This document shows positions 40,352 through 49,927 of a stretch of DNA of 64,000 nt, one piece after another. How positions within the stretch are numbered: the first letter of the stretch is position 1; every line of letters starts with the position of its first letter. Below the pieces are notes generated by a model, which was not told where the DNA came from, did not search any database, and was given only the letters and a program-made list of their open reading frames with translations. The translations under genes and the position numbers were made by a program. The DNA is from Deltaproteobacteria bacterium (GTDB lineage: Bacteria; Myxococcota_A; UBA9160; SZUA-336). The DNA is taken from NCBI GenBank assembly GCA_029261895.1, contig JAJDAK010000074.1, forward strand, positions 38,975-102,974, given 5' to 3'.

Positions 40352-41073
40352 CGATCCAACGCTTGTGGATCGACTTCTTCTTTGTAGCGATGAATCGCGC
40401 GCGCCAATGTCAATTCAGAAAAGTCATTGATGTCGATCGAGTGCAATTTCGGCATTAGAAACAGATGGGTGGAAGTGTCGAAGAACACTTCCTCTTTTAG
40501 GAATGCTTCGACGTTTCGGATGTAGATTGCACCATCGATGAAATAGAACGTTTTGTAGGACTGGCGGTTTTCGAGCGGGGTATCATCAATCTGAACAAAC
40601 TCGACCCGCTCGTTGGCATCTAGGGAAACGCATTCACTCGGGTGTTGCGATACCTCACAAACCGATACCAAACTGTCTTTTCCAGAGGTTTCATAGGCTT
40701 CAATCGCGGCGTCGACATCGGCCCCGGTTCGGAATGGCGATGTCGGCGCGAGTACCACCACCTGTTGCGGAAACTCACCATGCTGAGCTTTCCACCATTC
40801 CAGCGTATGCCGAACCACAAGGCGCATCGGAGTTTTATCTTCCGCGAGCTCCGCTGGGCGTAAGAAAGGCACATCGACGCCCGCCTCGCGTCCGGCCTGA
40901 GCGACCTCTTCATCATCCGTGTTGAGAATCGTATGACTCAGACGACATGAGGCCCGCGCGCTGTGAATCGTATGCTGGATCAGTGGGATTCCACCGATTG
41001 GCTCTAGATTCTTGCGCGGAATTCCCTTGGACCCACCCCGAGCAGGGATGATCGCAAGATAATCTATGCTCAT
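40348..41073 (-). CDS. CMP-sugar (acylneuraminate-type) cytidylyltransferase
   Basis: LAIIPARGGSKGIPRKNLEPIGGIPLIQHTI; VVLAPTSPFRTGADVDAAI; 4-bp overlap with the downstream dehydrogenase gene. Confidence 0.9.
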   Translation of the reverse strand: MSIDYLAIIPARGGSKGIPRKNLEPIGGIPLIQHTIHSARASCRLSHTILNTDDEEVAQAGREAGVDVPFLRPAELAEDKTPMRLVVRHTLEWWKAQHGEFPQQVVVLAPTSPFRTGADVDAAIEAYETSGKDSLVSVCEVSQHPSECVSLDANERVEFVQIDDTPLENRQSYKTFYFIDGAIYIRNVEAFLKEEVFFDTSTHLFLMPKLHSIDINDFSELTLARAIHRYKEEVDPQALDR

Positions 41074-41203
41074 ACGTCGCCATTCTGTGACAGGTTGGTC
41101 AAGCGCACTACACGCAACTACCCTTCGCAGATCGGCAAAATCGGGTGTGACCTAAGGTTTTAAGGCGGGAACGATCTCTAACGAATACCGTTGTCAGATC
41201 TGA

Positions 41204-41953
41204 TTGTTATCTTCCCGGACCGGAGGTAGAGACCCCATGCTTCGCCCGAAGCTAGACCTGCACGACATCGTGATAACGATCGACCAGCTGCATAGCCGGG
41301 TTTCGGAGCGCTTTCCGAACTCCAACCTCGCGACCGTATGCAAGACCACAGCGCGTATGGCACAGGAAGCGGTGGAGCGCGCGGACTGGATTCGGCGGCC
41401 ACTGATTCCACTTCGCATCAGCGTGGCGCTGATTTTAGTCCTTTTCATGTCACTCGCAGTTTTCAGCTTTCGAGGCCTGACTATGATGGGGACGGACGCC
41501 CCTGCACAGGAACTCATTCAAGGCTTTGAAGCGCTGCTGTCTAGCTTCGTGTTTCTTGGCGTCGCGGCGCTTTTCCTGGTGACGTTGGAATCGAGGATCA
41601 AGCGAAATCGCGCCGTGCGTGCACTGTATGACCTACGTGTGCTGGCCCATATCGTGGATATGACCCAGCTTACGAAGGATCCCATCGATCCATCCGTTCC
41701 ACATAGCGATACGCAGTCCTCGCCCGCGCGTGAAATGGGAAGCTATGAACTCAGCCGATATCTCGACTATTGCAGCGAGCTCCTGGCACTGATCGCCAAA
41801 ATCGGTGCGATCTACGTACACGATTTTCACGACCAGCAGGTGCTACAAACCGCGGACGGGCTGCAGCGACTCATCGACGGTTTATCCCAGAAGATCTGGC
41901 ATAAGATGGCCATCGTGCATCGCATACTCGCGGCCGAAGGCGGGGGTGGGTGA
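41204..41953 (+). CDS. Hypothetical membrane protein with two predicted TM segments
   Basis: ISVALILVLFMSLAVFSF and FVFLGVAALFLVTLE; stop overlaps the next start by 4 bp. Confidence 0.6.
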   Translation: MLSSRTGGRDPMLRPKLDLHDIVITIDQLHSRVSERFPNSNLATVCKTTARMAQEAVERADWIRRPLIPLRISVALILVLFMSLAVFSFRGLTMMGTDAPAQELIQGFEALLSSFVFLGVAALFLVTLESRIKRNRAVRALYDLRVLAHIVDMTQLTKDPIDPSVPHSDTQSSPAREMGSYELSRYLDYCSELLALIAKIGAIYVHDFHDQQVLQTADGLQRLIDGLSQKIWHKMAIVHRILAAEGGGG

Positions 41954-42897
41954 GCAAGACACCGCTGCGCTTTTTCGCCGTCTTCGTCTTTGCCTTGACG
42001 ATCGCCTGCGCCAGTCCACCCAATCCGTATGAAACGCCTGATTGGCCGACCGTGCGTTCGCAACTCATCATGGATCCGAATGCTCCACAGATCGAAGAGG
42101 GCCAGCCGATCCTGCTACTCGACGGACTCAACGACTACGTCTTCAGTTTGCCGACAAAACTCATGCTGTGGAATCGCAACGTGCTGGATCACAAGTTCCC
42201 TGAAGACGTCCGTGAAAGCTTGGAGCAGTACATCGAATTGAATCATTTGCGCGGTGTAAAGGTTCGCCACAATCAGTACGCGCCGTGGTCCGAACTAAAG
42301 CGCCTCTATCGCAATAAGGATATGGGGATTCTATACCGCGTCACGGTGGGCAGCTTCGTGTGGCTCCGCTACACGATCTTCCCCGATCGCCTATTTGGAG
42401 GATTTCCCATCATTGGTGCGGGCGACCATTTCAGCCCGTTCACAAACTCAATTCATATCTTCAGCAGCGATCAAGCCATTGTTCTACACGAGGCAGGACA
42501 CGCCAAAGATTATATGAAGTCGCGGCTCAAAGGCGCGCGTGCATCACTCCGACTGCTGCCCGGAGTAGATTTGTTCCAAGAAGCGACCGCGACATCCGAC
42601 ACCATTCGATACCTGCACTGCATGGGGCAGCGCGAAGCGGAAGTACACGCGTATCGAACGCTGATTCCCGCTTATTCGACCTACATCGCAGGATACATAC
42701 CGGGCGGCTTGATCCTCACCGCTCCTGTCGTTGCATTCGCGCATCTCACCGGACGCATGCAAGCAAACACCCGGCAGCACATCATGATGGAGATCGATAC
42801 CGGTGCAGCGCCGTTGCCCTGGGAGTATCGGAACTGGCCCAGCTACTGTGCACCGCTTCCAGGTCCGACGCAGCTAAGCGAGGCTCAGCCGCGATAA
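41950..42897 (+). CDS. Putative lipoprotein with HEAGH motif (paralog B)
   Basis: VFVFALTIACASPP lipobox; VLHEAGHAKDYM...QEATATSDTIRYLHC; similar along most of its length to 26535..27467. Confidence 0.75.
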   Translation: MSKTPLRFFAVFVFALTIACASPPNPYETPDWPTVRSQLIMDPNAPQIEEGQPILLLDGLNDYVFSLPTKLMLWNRNVLDHKFPEDVRESLEQYIELNHLRGVKVRHNQYAPWSELKRLYRNKDMGILYRVTVGSFVWLRYTIFPDRLFGGFPIIGAGDHFSPFTNSIHIFSSDQAIVLHEAGHAKDYMKSRLKGARASLRLLPGVDLFQEATATSDTIRYLHCMGQREAEVHAYRTLIPAYSTYIAGYIPGGLILTAPVVAFAHLTGRMQANTRQHIMMEIDTGAAPLPWEYRNWPSYCAPLPGPTQLSEAQPR

Positions 42898-43769
42898 CCG
42901 TTCGGATTTCGCGCGCGCCATTCGCGTGCGGATTCGATCATCGCATCGACGCCTAGCTCCGGCTGCCAATTCAATATCTCGTGCGCACGGCCGATGTCCG
43001 CGATCAAACGAGCGGGATCTCCCGCACGCCTGGGCTCAAAACGTGGTTCGCGACCCGCGAGCGTTAGAATTTCAAGCACGCTATAGCCGTTGCCGCTTCC
43101 CAGATTGAAGACACCATCTACGCGAAGTGCCGATAGGTGTGCGCGCGCAAGGTCATCGATATGCACGTAGTCGCGAATGCAAGTCCCATCCTCGGTCGGA
43201 TAATCGTTACCGAACACTGAGAACAGCCCTTCGCTCGAAATAAGCAAGGGTATGAGATGAGTTTCCGGTCGATGATCTTCCGCACCGCCCGCGGCATTGA
43301 AATATCGCAGAACCGTGCACGGCGAACCCGATGCCAGCAGAAAATTCTCTAACGCGAGCTTGTTCTCTCCATAGGGGTTGACCGGGTGCTTAGCATCGTC
43401 CTCGCGAATGGGAATGCGTTCTGGTTCGCCATACACCGCCGCAGTAGACGAAAATATAATCTTCACACCCGCCTGTATCGCAGGCTCTAGGAAGTTCTTG
43501 GGATCCTCAAAACAGTTCTGTCGGTAATAATCCGGTCTCCGTACGGATTCTTCAACTGAGGTCGAAGCAGCAAAATGATAAACCGCCTCCACGCTCGACC
43601 AATCGACTACGGCCGCGGCGAGTTCGACCTCGAGGAGCCTGGCATCGCCAATCGATTCCCGATAGCCGGTGCGCAAATCGTCAACGACGAGTACATCTGC
43701 ACCCTCCGTGCGGAGCGCGCGTACCACGTGGCTCCCAATATACCCTGCGCCTCCGGTCACTACGATCAA
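42885..43769 (-). CDS. galE: UDP-glucose 4-epimerase
   Basis: IVVTGGAGYIGSHVVRALRTEGADVLVVDDLRTG; FSSTAAVYG; YGENKLALENFL; TTG start at 43769 preceded by GGAG. Confidence 0.88.
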   Translation of the reverse strand: MIVVTGGAGYIGSHVVRALRTEGADVLVVDDLRTGYRESIGDARLLEVELAAAVVDWSSVEAVYHFAASTSVEESVRRPDYYRQNCFEDPKNFLEPAIQAGVKIIFSSTAAVYGEPERIPIREDDAKHPVNPYGENKLALENFLLASGSPCTVLRYFNAAGGAEDHRPETHLIPLLISSEGLFSVFGNDYPTEDGTCIRDYVHIDDLARAHLSALRVDGVFNLGSGNGYSVLEILTLAGREPRFEPRRAGDPARLIADIGRAHEILNWQPELGVDAMIESAREWRARNPNGYRG

Positions 43770-43857
43770 GTCCGCGCTCCTTCGCCAACGGCGACCACCC
43801 GATGCCAAATCGGTCGGGCGTGATAGAAAGAAACGAATAGCCGCCGATACGTCCAGT

Positions 43858-44685
43858 ATGCGCAGTCGCTGTCTACCTTTCATTGTCGTTCTGGCTGTTG
43901 GTCTCATGGGGATCGCGTGCAGCAGTCAGGACGGTGACGTACCGCCTTCCCGACCGGTACTCCAATTAACCGAGGGACGATTTTTTCGCTACGCAGTTCC
44001 GGACGACTGGACCACCACGGAATCGAGAACTCGATTCACCGCCACGAGTGGGGACGGGAGTTCAGGCGCGGTGCTATCGATCCTGCCCCGAACCCCGGGG
44101 GGCATGGAGCTCGAACCCTATCTACTGCGCGCCTTGGAGTTGGATCCGTACTACCGCGAGGCCAAGGTCGAATCTTTCCAAGAGTTGCCGCGCGAGCCCG
44201 CATTGCCCGGGGCAGATTGGCAACTCGCAAAGGTGCATTGGACGTTCACCTCGGGTGCGGGCCATTCCATCGCCGAAGCCACGGTTGGATTAATCCAGGG
44301 GCCCGCACAGTATGGGGCGTATCTGCGCGTCGCTCATGCGCCCGCCGAACAGTGGGAAGAACAACGGTTATGGTTACCTGCAGTCGCGGAGAGCGTGCTA
44401 CCACTTGATATCTACAGTCTTGCCGGCGAACCGCAGCTGCGGTTTCCGCCCCCGCGGGAACACTCTTGGATCGCGAGTACGTACCAGGAGCGATGGCTCC
44501 AAGTGGGCTATCCGAACTTCGCGACCCGCCTCAAACAGGGTCTGGGCCGAACCGGTTATATCGAGTTAAAAGATCCAGAGGGCAACGAGGTCTTCGGCCT
44601 TCCGTTCGAGACATTCGATCGGGCGCGCGGCGGGTTTCCACATCCGCGAAACCAGAACGTGACCTTGGTCGATCTCGGTCGATAA
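43858..44685 (+). CDS. Putative lipoprotein, function unknown
   Basis: MRSRCLPFIVVLAVGLMGIACSSQD lipobox at in-frame ATG 43858. Confidence 0.6.
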   Translation: MRSRCLPFIVVLAVGLMGIACSSQDGDVPPSRPVLQLTEGRFFRYAVPDDWTTTESRTRFTATSGDGSSGAVLSILPRTPGGMELEPYLLRALELDPYYREAKVESFQELPREPALPGADWQLAKVHWTFTSGAGHSIAEATVGLIQGPAQYGAYLRVAHAPAEQWEEQRLWLPAVAESVLPLDIYSLAGEPQLRFPPPREHSWIASTYQERWLQVGYPNFATRLKQGLGRTGYIELKDPEGNEVFGLPFETFDRARGGFPHPRNQNVTLVDLGR

Positions 44686-44695
44686 TCTGACGGCG

Positions 44696-45889
44696 CTACG
44701 ACGCTTCGAAGCGAATCCGCATCTCTTCGAGGCCGACAATGAAGTTCGAAGGGCGTAAACGCAACGGCTCATCTGCAACGAGTTCGAAGCCTTTTAGCAA
44801 AGTCAGCAATTCTTCGAACATGACACGAAGCTCCAAGCGCGCGAGGCTCGCCCCTAAGCAGAAATGCGCACCGTAGCCCCCAAACGCAACATGATCGTTT
44901 GGATCACGGGTTACATCGAAACAAAACGGGTCTTCGAATACACGTTCGTCTCGATTGGCTGAGCCGTACAGAAGCAGGACCTTGTCGCCTTCGCGTAACT
45001 TTTGACCGCGCAACTCTGTGTCTTCGGTTACGGTTCGGGCCATGTTCTGAATTGGCGTAACCCAACGCAGCATCTCCTCGACCGCAAGGGGAATCTTAGA
45101 CGGATCATCGACCAGGATCTGAAGTTGTTCAGGATTGCGAAGCAGCCGCTCCATGCCGCCGCTGATGACGTGGCGCGTGGTTTCATCCCCACCGACCAAA
45201 ATCAATAACCCCTCTTGAATGAGATCCTCATCTCCCAACTTTTCACCATTGACTTCGCCGTGGACCAATACGCTCATGAGATCGTCCCGCGGATTCGCAC
45301 GCCGATCCGCTACCACCGCGCGGTTGTACTCAGAATACTCTTGAAATGCCGCTAGCGCGGCCTGGAGTTTCTCGGGTCCGGCGGAGATCGATGTGCCCTC
45401 GATGAGATTATCAGACCAGCGCAACAATCGATCATGGTCCTTCTCATCGACACCCAAGAGCTCACCGATCATGATCATGGGCAAAGGTGCCGCGACCTCT
45501 TTCACGAAGTCACATTCGCCGCGCGATGCAACGCGATCGATCAATCTGCGGCATACGGATCGGATTTTCTTTTCGTGCTCACTAACACGACGCGGTGTAA
45601 ATCCACGATTGACCAAACCGCGCCTCAGCTTGTGCTGAGGGTCGTCCATATTGATCATCGATGGAATCGCCGGTGCGTCGGGCCGCATTCCGTGGCGATT
45701 GCAAAACAGCGCTGGCGTTTTTGAAACGCGCATCACATCTTCATGCAGCGCGATCCCCCAGCAGTCACCTGCGGCGTCAAAGTAGATCGGTGCCTTCTCA
45801 CGCATCCAGGTAAACGCTGCATGTGGATCGGCCGCGTAGAACTCGCCGTCTACAAGACGAATGTCAGTATTGATAGGATGATCTGGCAT
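44696..45889 (-). CDS. Cytochrome P450
   Basis: LVGGDETTRHVISGG I-helix-type motif; heme-binding FGGYGAHFCLGASLARLELRV; ATG at 45889. Confidence 0.92.
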   Translation of the reverse strand: MPDHPINTDIRLVDGEFYAADPHAAFTWMREKAPIYFDAAGDCWGIALHEDVMRVSKTPALFCNRHGMRPDAPAIPSMINMDDPQHKLRRGLVNRGFTPRRVSEHEKKIRSVCRRLIDRVASRGECDFVKEVAAPLPMIMIGELLGVDEKDHDRLLRWSDNLIEGTSISAGPEKLQAALAAFQEYSEYNRAVVADRRANPRDDLMSVLVHGEVNGEKLGDEDLIQEGLLILVGGDETTRHVISGGMERLLRNPEQLQILVDDPSKIPLAVEEMLRWVTPIQNMARTVTEDTELRGQKLREGDKVLLLYGSANRDERVFEDPFCFDVTRDPNDHVAFGGYGAHFCLGASLARLELRVMFEELLTLLKGFELVADEPLRLRPSNFIVGLEEMRIRFEAS

Positions 45890-45962
45890 AAGCCCTCCGT
45901 ACGCAGCGCAGTTTAACGCGAGACTTTCACCCATGGGAAGCGGTGAATGCTAGGATGAGTCT

Positions 45963-46967
45963 ATGGGACAAACATCGAAGGTCCGGTCGCTGAAGATCGG
46001 CTGTATGGGTGCCGCGAATATCGCGCCCACCGCGCTCATCAAACCCGCAAGCGAACTCCCCGAGGTCGAAATTCTCGCGGTCGCGGCACGTGACCCCGCT
46101 CGCGCGACCGAGTTTGCTAAAAAGCACCGAATTCTCAAGACACACACGAGCTATCAGGCCTTGATCCATGATGCCGAGATCGATGCCGTGTACATCCCAC
46201 TTCCCAACAGCTTGCACTGCGAATGGACCCTCAAAGCTCTGAACGCTGGTAAACACGTACTCTGCGAAAAACCAATCGCGTCAAATGCAGCCGAAGCAGA
46301 GCGGATGCTGAAAACCGCAGAAGACACAGGGCTTGTCCTGATGGAAGCATTTCACTATCGCTATCATCCGCTCGCGACGCGCATGAAGGAGATCGTCGAC
46401 AGCGGCGAACTCGGTCGTGTGAGCCACATCGAAGCCAAGCTTTGCTTTCCGCTACTCAATCGCGGCGACATCCGTTACAGCTGGCCGCTTTCAGGTGGCG
46501 CGTTGATGGATGCTGGTTGCTACCCGATCAACATTGTGCGCTATCTCGCGGGTGCCGAACCCGAAGTCGTGTCTGCGCAGGCCAAGCTGATGTCGGATAA
46601 AGTCGACCGCGCAATGACAGCGGAATTTAGATTCGCCGATGGGAGAACAGGGCGCGTCCACTGCTCCATGCTCTCGCGTTCGTTGCTCGGAATTGGGGCG
46701 AAAGTCGTTGGAGACCAGGGGAAAATGCACGTACTCAACCCCATCGTACCGCAGCTCTACCATCGCCTCACCGTCAAGGGAACCGGCGGCAAGCGCGTTG
46801 AGAAACACCCTAGCGAAGCCACATACACGCATCAGCTTCGCGCGTTCGCTCGAGCCATACGCCAAGGTAGCCAGGTCCTCACCCACGCACGTGATGCGGT
46901 TTCGAACATGCGCGTAATCGACTCAATCTACCAAGCCGCTGGGTTGCCGATTCGAGCCAGCGAATAG
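45963..46967 (+). CDS. Gfo/Idh/MocA-family oxidoreductase
   Basis: KIGCMGAANIAPTALIKPA; AVYIPLPNSLHCEWTLKALNAGKHVLCEKPIA. Confidence 0.9.
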   Translation: MGQTSKVRSLKIGCMGAANIAPTALIKPASELPEVEILAVAARDPARATEFAKKHRILKTHTSYQALIHDAEIDAVYIPLPNSLHCEWTLKALNAGKHVLCEKPIASNAAEAERMLKTAEDTGLVLMEAFHYRYHPLATRMKEIVDSGELGRVSHIEAKLCFPLLNRGDIRYSWPLSGGALMDAGCYPINIVRYLAGAEPEVVSAQAKLMSDKVDRAMTAEFRFADGRTGRVHCSMLSRSLLGIGAKVVGDQGKMHVLNPIVPQLYHRLTVKGTGGKRVEKHPSEATYTHQLRAFARAIRQGSQVLTHARDAVSNMRVIDSIYQAAGLPIRASE

Positions 46968-47122
46968 GCAGACCTTTCGGGTCGCAGTTCGTGCGCAACT
47001 AATCTTGCATCCCACTGAGTTCGCATTCCTTTCCTGAGAACTTGCGGAGCTGACCGACGCTGTACCTGGTTAAATCATCGAGCTTCACGTAGGCTCGGCA
47101 CACTGTACTAGGAGGGCGATTC

Positions 47123-47398
47123 ATGAAACATCTCATTGTTTGCGCGATAGCGCTGCTCGGCATCGCCAGTCCCGTCATGGCTGAAGTCGTATGCGAAACC
47201 AAACCAAAAAAGTTTTGGCTCACACGACAGACCGTCAGGCTCGGACATGAAACGAAATGTCATCGGCTACCCGAAAGCCAACTCGAGGAAATCAATCGGC
47301 TCAACGCATCTTGCGATCTCTTGATCAAAGCTTACGGCGAAAAGCTCGGCCAAATACGTTGCCGGGAACTCGTCGAACGAATTGGCATCGATCAGTAG
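47123..47398 (+). CDS. Small secreted protein, function unknown
   Basis: MKHLIVCAIALLGIASPVMA signal peptide; GGAGGG upstream of ATG; four Cys in the mature part. Confidence 0.55.
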   Translation: MKHLIVCAIALLGIASPVMAEVVCETKPKKFWLTRQTVRLGHETKCHRLPESQLEEINRLNASCDLLIKAYGEKLGQIRCRELVERIGIDQ

Positions 47399-47399
47399 A

Positions 47400-48215
47400 T
47401 CAGCCGTTTTTGTCACCCAATAAGAAACGCAGAAACCAAATCGCGGCTAGACCTATCGCCTGAAGTGCCACTACAACGGGGCCTGGTGGATAGTCATGAG
47501 CATTGGCGAAAATAAACCCGCCCAACGCGGTAACCAATGCGATCAATGGTGAAACCCAAACCATGGTTCGCAATCGACGCGATACTGCTTTTGCGATCAG
47601 CGCGGGTAAGATCAGATTCCCAAACGTAAACAGCAACCCCGACGTTCGAAGCGCGAGCCCAACACTGACGCCCAACGTCCCTGCCATACCCAAAGACCAA
47701 GCACCGACCCGTATACCCATTGCCTTGGCAACTTCGGGATCAATTGCGCTAAGCAGCACTCTTCGCGGTACGAGAAAGCAAATAAGAGCCAGAACTGAGA
47801 GCATGACCAAGTAGACCACTACATCGATTGAAGTCGCACCGATGATCGTAGACGTCACGAGTCGATGAATTTCTTCGAGGCCATGCGGGCTATGGGCCAG
47901 TAGCAGAATCGATGCACTCGATGCGAAAAGGAAAATCCAACCCGTTCGCGCCTCAGGTGTCTCGTGTCCCAATCGGCCGATGAGCAAGGCCGCCCCCACC
48001 GACAAACCGACTGAAAACACGACCGCGTTCTCGAACCCCAACCAAATCGCCAGTGCCACGCCCAACGTTGCTGCCTGCGCGATCGCCGCGCCAACAAAAA
48101 TCTGATCGCGCACAACAACCAGTACACCCAGCAACGACAAGAGCATCGAAATCTCGAGTCCAGCAAGATACGTATCCCGAAACAGCGCCCACGATGCGAT
48201 GAACTCTTCGATCAT
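47400..48215 (-). CDS. znuB: Zinc/manganese-type ABC transporter permease (ZnuB-like)
   Basis: MIEEFIASWALFRDTYLAGLEISMLLSLLGVLVVVRDQIFVGAAIAQAATLGVALA; start overlaps the ATPase stop. Confidence 0.85.
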   Translation of the reverse strand: MIEEFIASWALFRDTYLAGLEISMLLSLLGVLVVVRDQIFVGAAIAQAATLGVALAIWLGFENAVVFSVGLSVGAALLIGRLGHETPEARTGWIFLFASSASILLLAHSPHGLEEIHRLVTSTIIGATSIDVVVYLVMLSVLALICFLVPRRVLLSAIDPEVAKAMGIRVGAWSLGMAGTLGVSVGLALRTSGLLFTFGNLILPALIAKAVSRRLRTMVWVSPLIALVTALGGFIFANAHDYPPGPVVVALQAIGLAAIWFLRFLLGDKNG

Positions 48216-48916
48216 ATGAGTGGCAAAACCTCGGAACCGTAGACATCTTCGATACGTTTCGGCGTAAGGAGTTCCGATGCGGCTCCGACCGTTACTGTAC
48301 CTTCGCATACGAACGCAACACGGGTCGCATAGCTGCGCGCGATTCGCAGATCGTGTGTTACGAAAATCGCCGTCCCCGCGAACTCATCACGCCAGCGCGA
48401 TAGCGCATCCAAGAGTCGAACTTGCCCATGCATGTCCAAACCATTCGTGGGTTCGTCAAGCACGAGAAGACTGGGTTTGCGGACCAGCGCCCGCGCCACT
48501 AACGCACGCTGGCGCTGCCCACCCGATAGACTTCGGTAGTCCCGGTCTTCATGACCGTCCAAAGCCACCTGATTCAACGCGAAGGCTTTACGTTCACGCT
48601 CCTCCGCCCGCTGCATACGTTGCCCCGCAAGCCCGAGACCAACAAATTCCCCAACGGTGGTTGGCAGACTCAGGTTGAACTCAGATCGTTGTGGCACAAA
48701 CCCCGTTCGCGCACCGGATCTATAAGTATCTCCCAGAATTAGCTCACCATTCATCGGCTCGATCAGACCTAGGAAAGATCGCAATAAGGTCGACTTTCCC
48801 GAGCCATTCGGTCCAACGACGAAAAAGAAGTCCCCACTTTGGACCTCCAAGTTGACGCCCCGCAGCACACACTTACGTCCGTAGCCGAGTGCTAGATCTT
48901 GCGTTCGAATTAGCAC
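48212..48916 (-). CDS. znuC: Zinc/manganese-type ABC transporter ATPase (ZnuC-like)
   Basis: VGPNGSGKSTLLRSFLGL; LSGGQRQRALVARALVRKPSLLVLDEPTNGLD. Confidence 0.9.
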   Translation of the reverse strand: MLIRTQDLALGYGRKCVLRGVNLEVQSGDFFFVVGPNGSGKSTLLRSFLGLIEPMNGELILGDTYRSGARTGFVPQRSEFNLSLPTTVGEFVGLGLAGQRMQRAEERERKAFALNQVALDGHEDRDYRSLSGGQRQRALVARALVRKPSLLVLDEPTNGLDMHGQVRLLDALSRWRDEFAGTAIFVTHDLRIARSYATRVAFVCEGTVTVGAASELLTPKRIEDVYGSEVLPLI

Positions 48917-48917
48917 C

Positions 48918-49919
48918 TCAGCGTCCGACCCAAGAGCTTACGTTGTAGTCGATCATGCTGATGTACCCATCCACGCCCGCGGCTGCACCCACATCGTGGG
49001 CAAGTGTAGCGATGCGCGCATGCGTCTTCCGCTCTATGAATTTCGCATGCGCGCGATCGTAATACGTCGATGAGAGTATGACCTTGACCTGTTTCACTTT
49101 CATCTGCTCGATCAACCATGCAAGGTGTTTGGTGGTCGGGGGAACACCTGGCTTTGGTTCCATAAATCCCACGACATTAATTCCAAACCTTCTTGAGAAA
49201 TACGGCCAAAGGTTATGATCCGCGACCGCGTTACGGCCCCGGTAGGGCTGAACATCGTGCAGCCAGCCTCCAAGCCAGTCCTTTTCGCCCTGCGAGTCCA
49301 GAAACTCGATAAGTTTTCCGTGTTCCGCAAGCAACGCAATTTTTGTCACGTCATACTTTCCGGCAAGCTTCTCTCCAACCAGATGGGATTCCACCTGCAA
49401 CTTGAACTCGGCGAAACGTTTGTGAAACGCATCTGACTTCGACGGTTCAATGGTCGACAGGCGATCGCGAATGAGCCGCGCGACGGCCAGACCATTCAGG
49501 GGATCGCTCAGAAAGTGAGGATTGCCACCGGCATGAAGATCGCCCATCGAGCGATCGATCCCCTGCGCCGCGACTTCCAAGGGGCTGATCGCGCTCGAGG
49601 CGTCGACATAACCCGCGGAACCTTGCAGTACGCGCGAGTTTCGCGCCTTTTGAATAAGCGGTGGCAGCCAGCCGATTTCCAACTCGAGGCCGTTGAACAG
49701 CAGAACATCTGCCTGTGAGAGACGCTTCACAAAACTCGGACGCGGTTCGACAAAGTGAACGTCTTCCGTGCCCTTCGCAAAGATCGTGAGCGAAATATCC
49801 TCACCCCCCACTTCCTGAGCTAAGGCGCCGAGTACGGGCAAAGTCGCGCAAACCTTAAGCGGCTCGGCGTTCGCGGCGCTACCCCAACAACAGAGCAGAA
49901 CGATGTAGATGCGCAACAT
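48918..49919 (-). CDS. znuA: Zinc/manganese-type ABC transporter substrate-binding protein (ZnuA-like)
   Basis: Signal peptide; VCATLPVLGALAQEVGGEDISLTIFAKGTEDVHFVEPRPSFVKRLSQADVLLFNGLELE. Confidence 0.88.
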   Translation of the reverse strand: MLRIYIVLLCCWGSAANAEPLKVCATLPVLGALAQEVGGEDISLTIFAKGTEDVHFVEPRPSFVKRLSQADVLLFNGLELEIGWLPPLIQKARNSRVLQGSAGYVDASSAISPLEVAAQGIDRSMGDLHAGGNPHFLSDPLNGLAVARLIRDRLSTIEPSKSDAFHKRFAEFKLQVESHLVGEKLAGKYDVTKIALLAEHGKLIEFLDSQGEKDWLGGWLHDVQPYRGRNAVADHNLWPYFSRRFGINVVGFMEPKPGVPPTTKHLAWLIEQMKVKQVKVILSSTYYDRAHAKFIERKTHARIATLAHDVGAAAGVDGYISMIDYNVSSWVGR

Positions 49920-49927
49920 GACTACTC

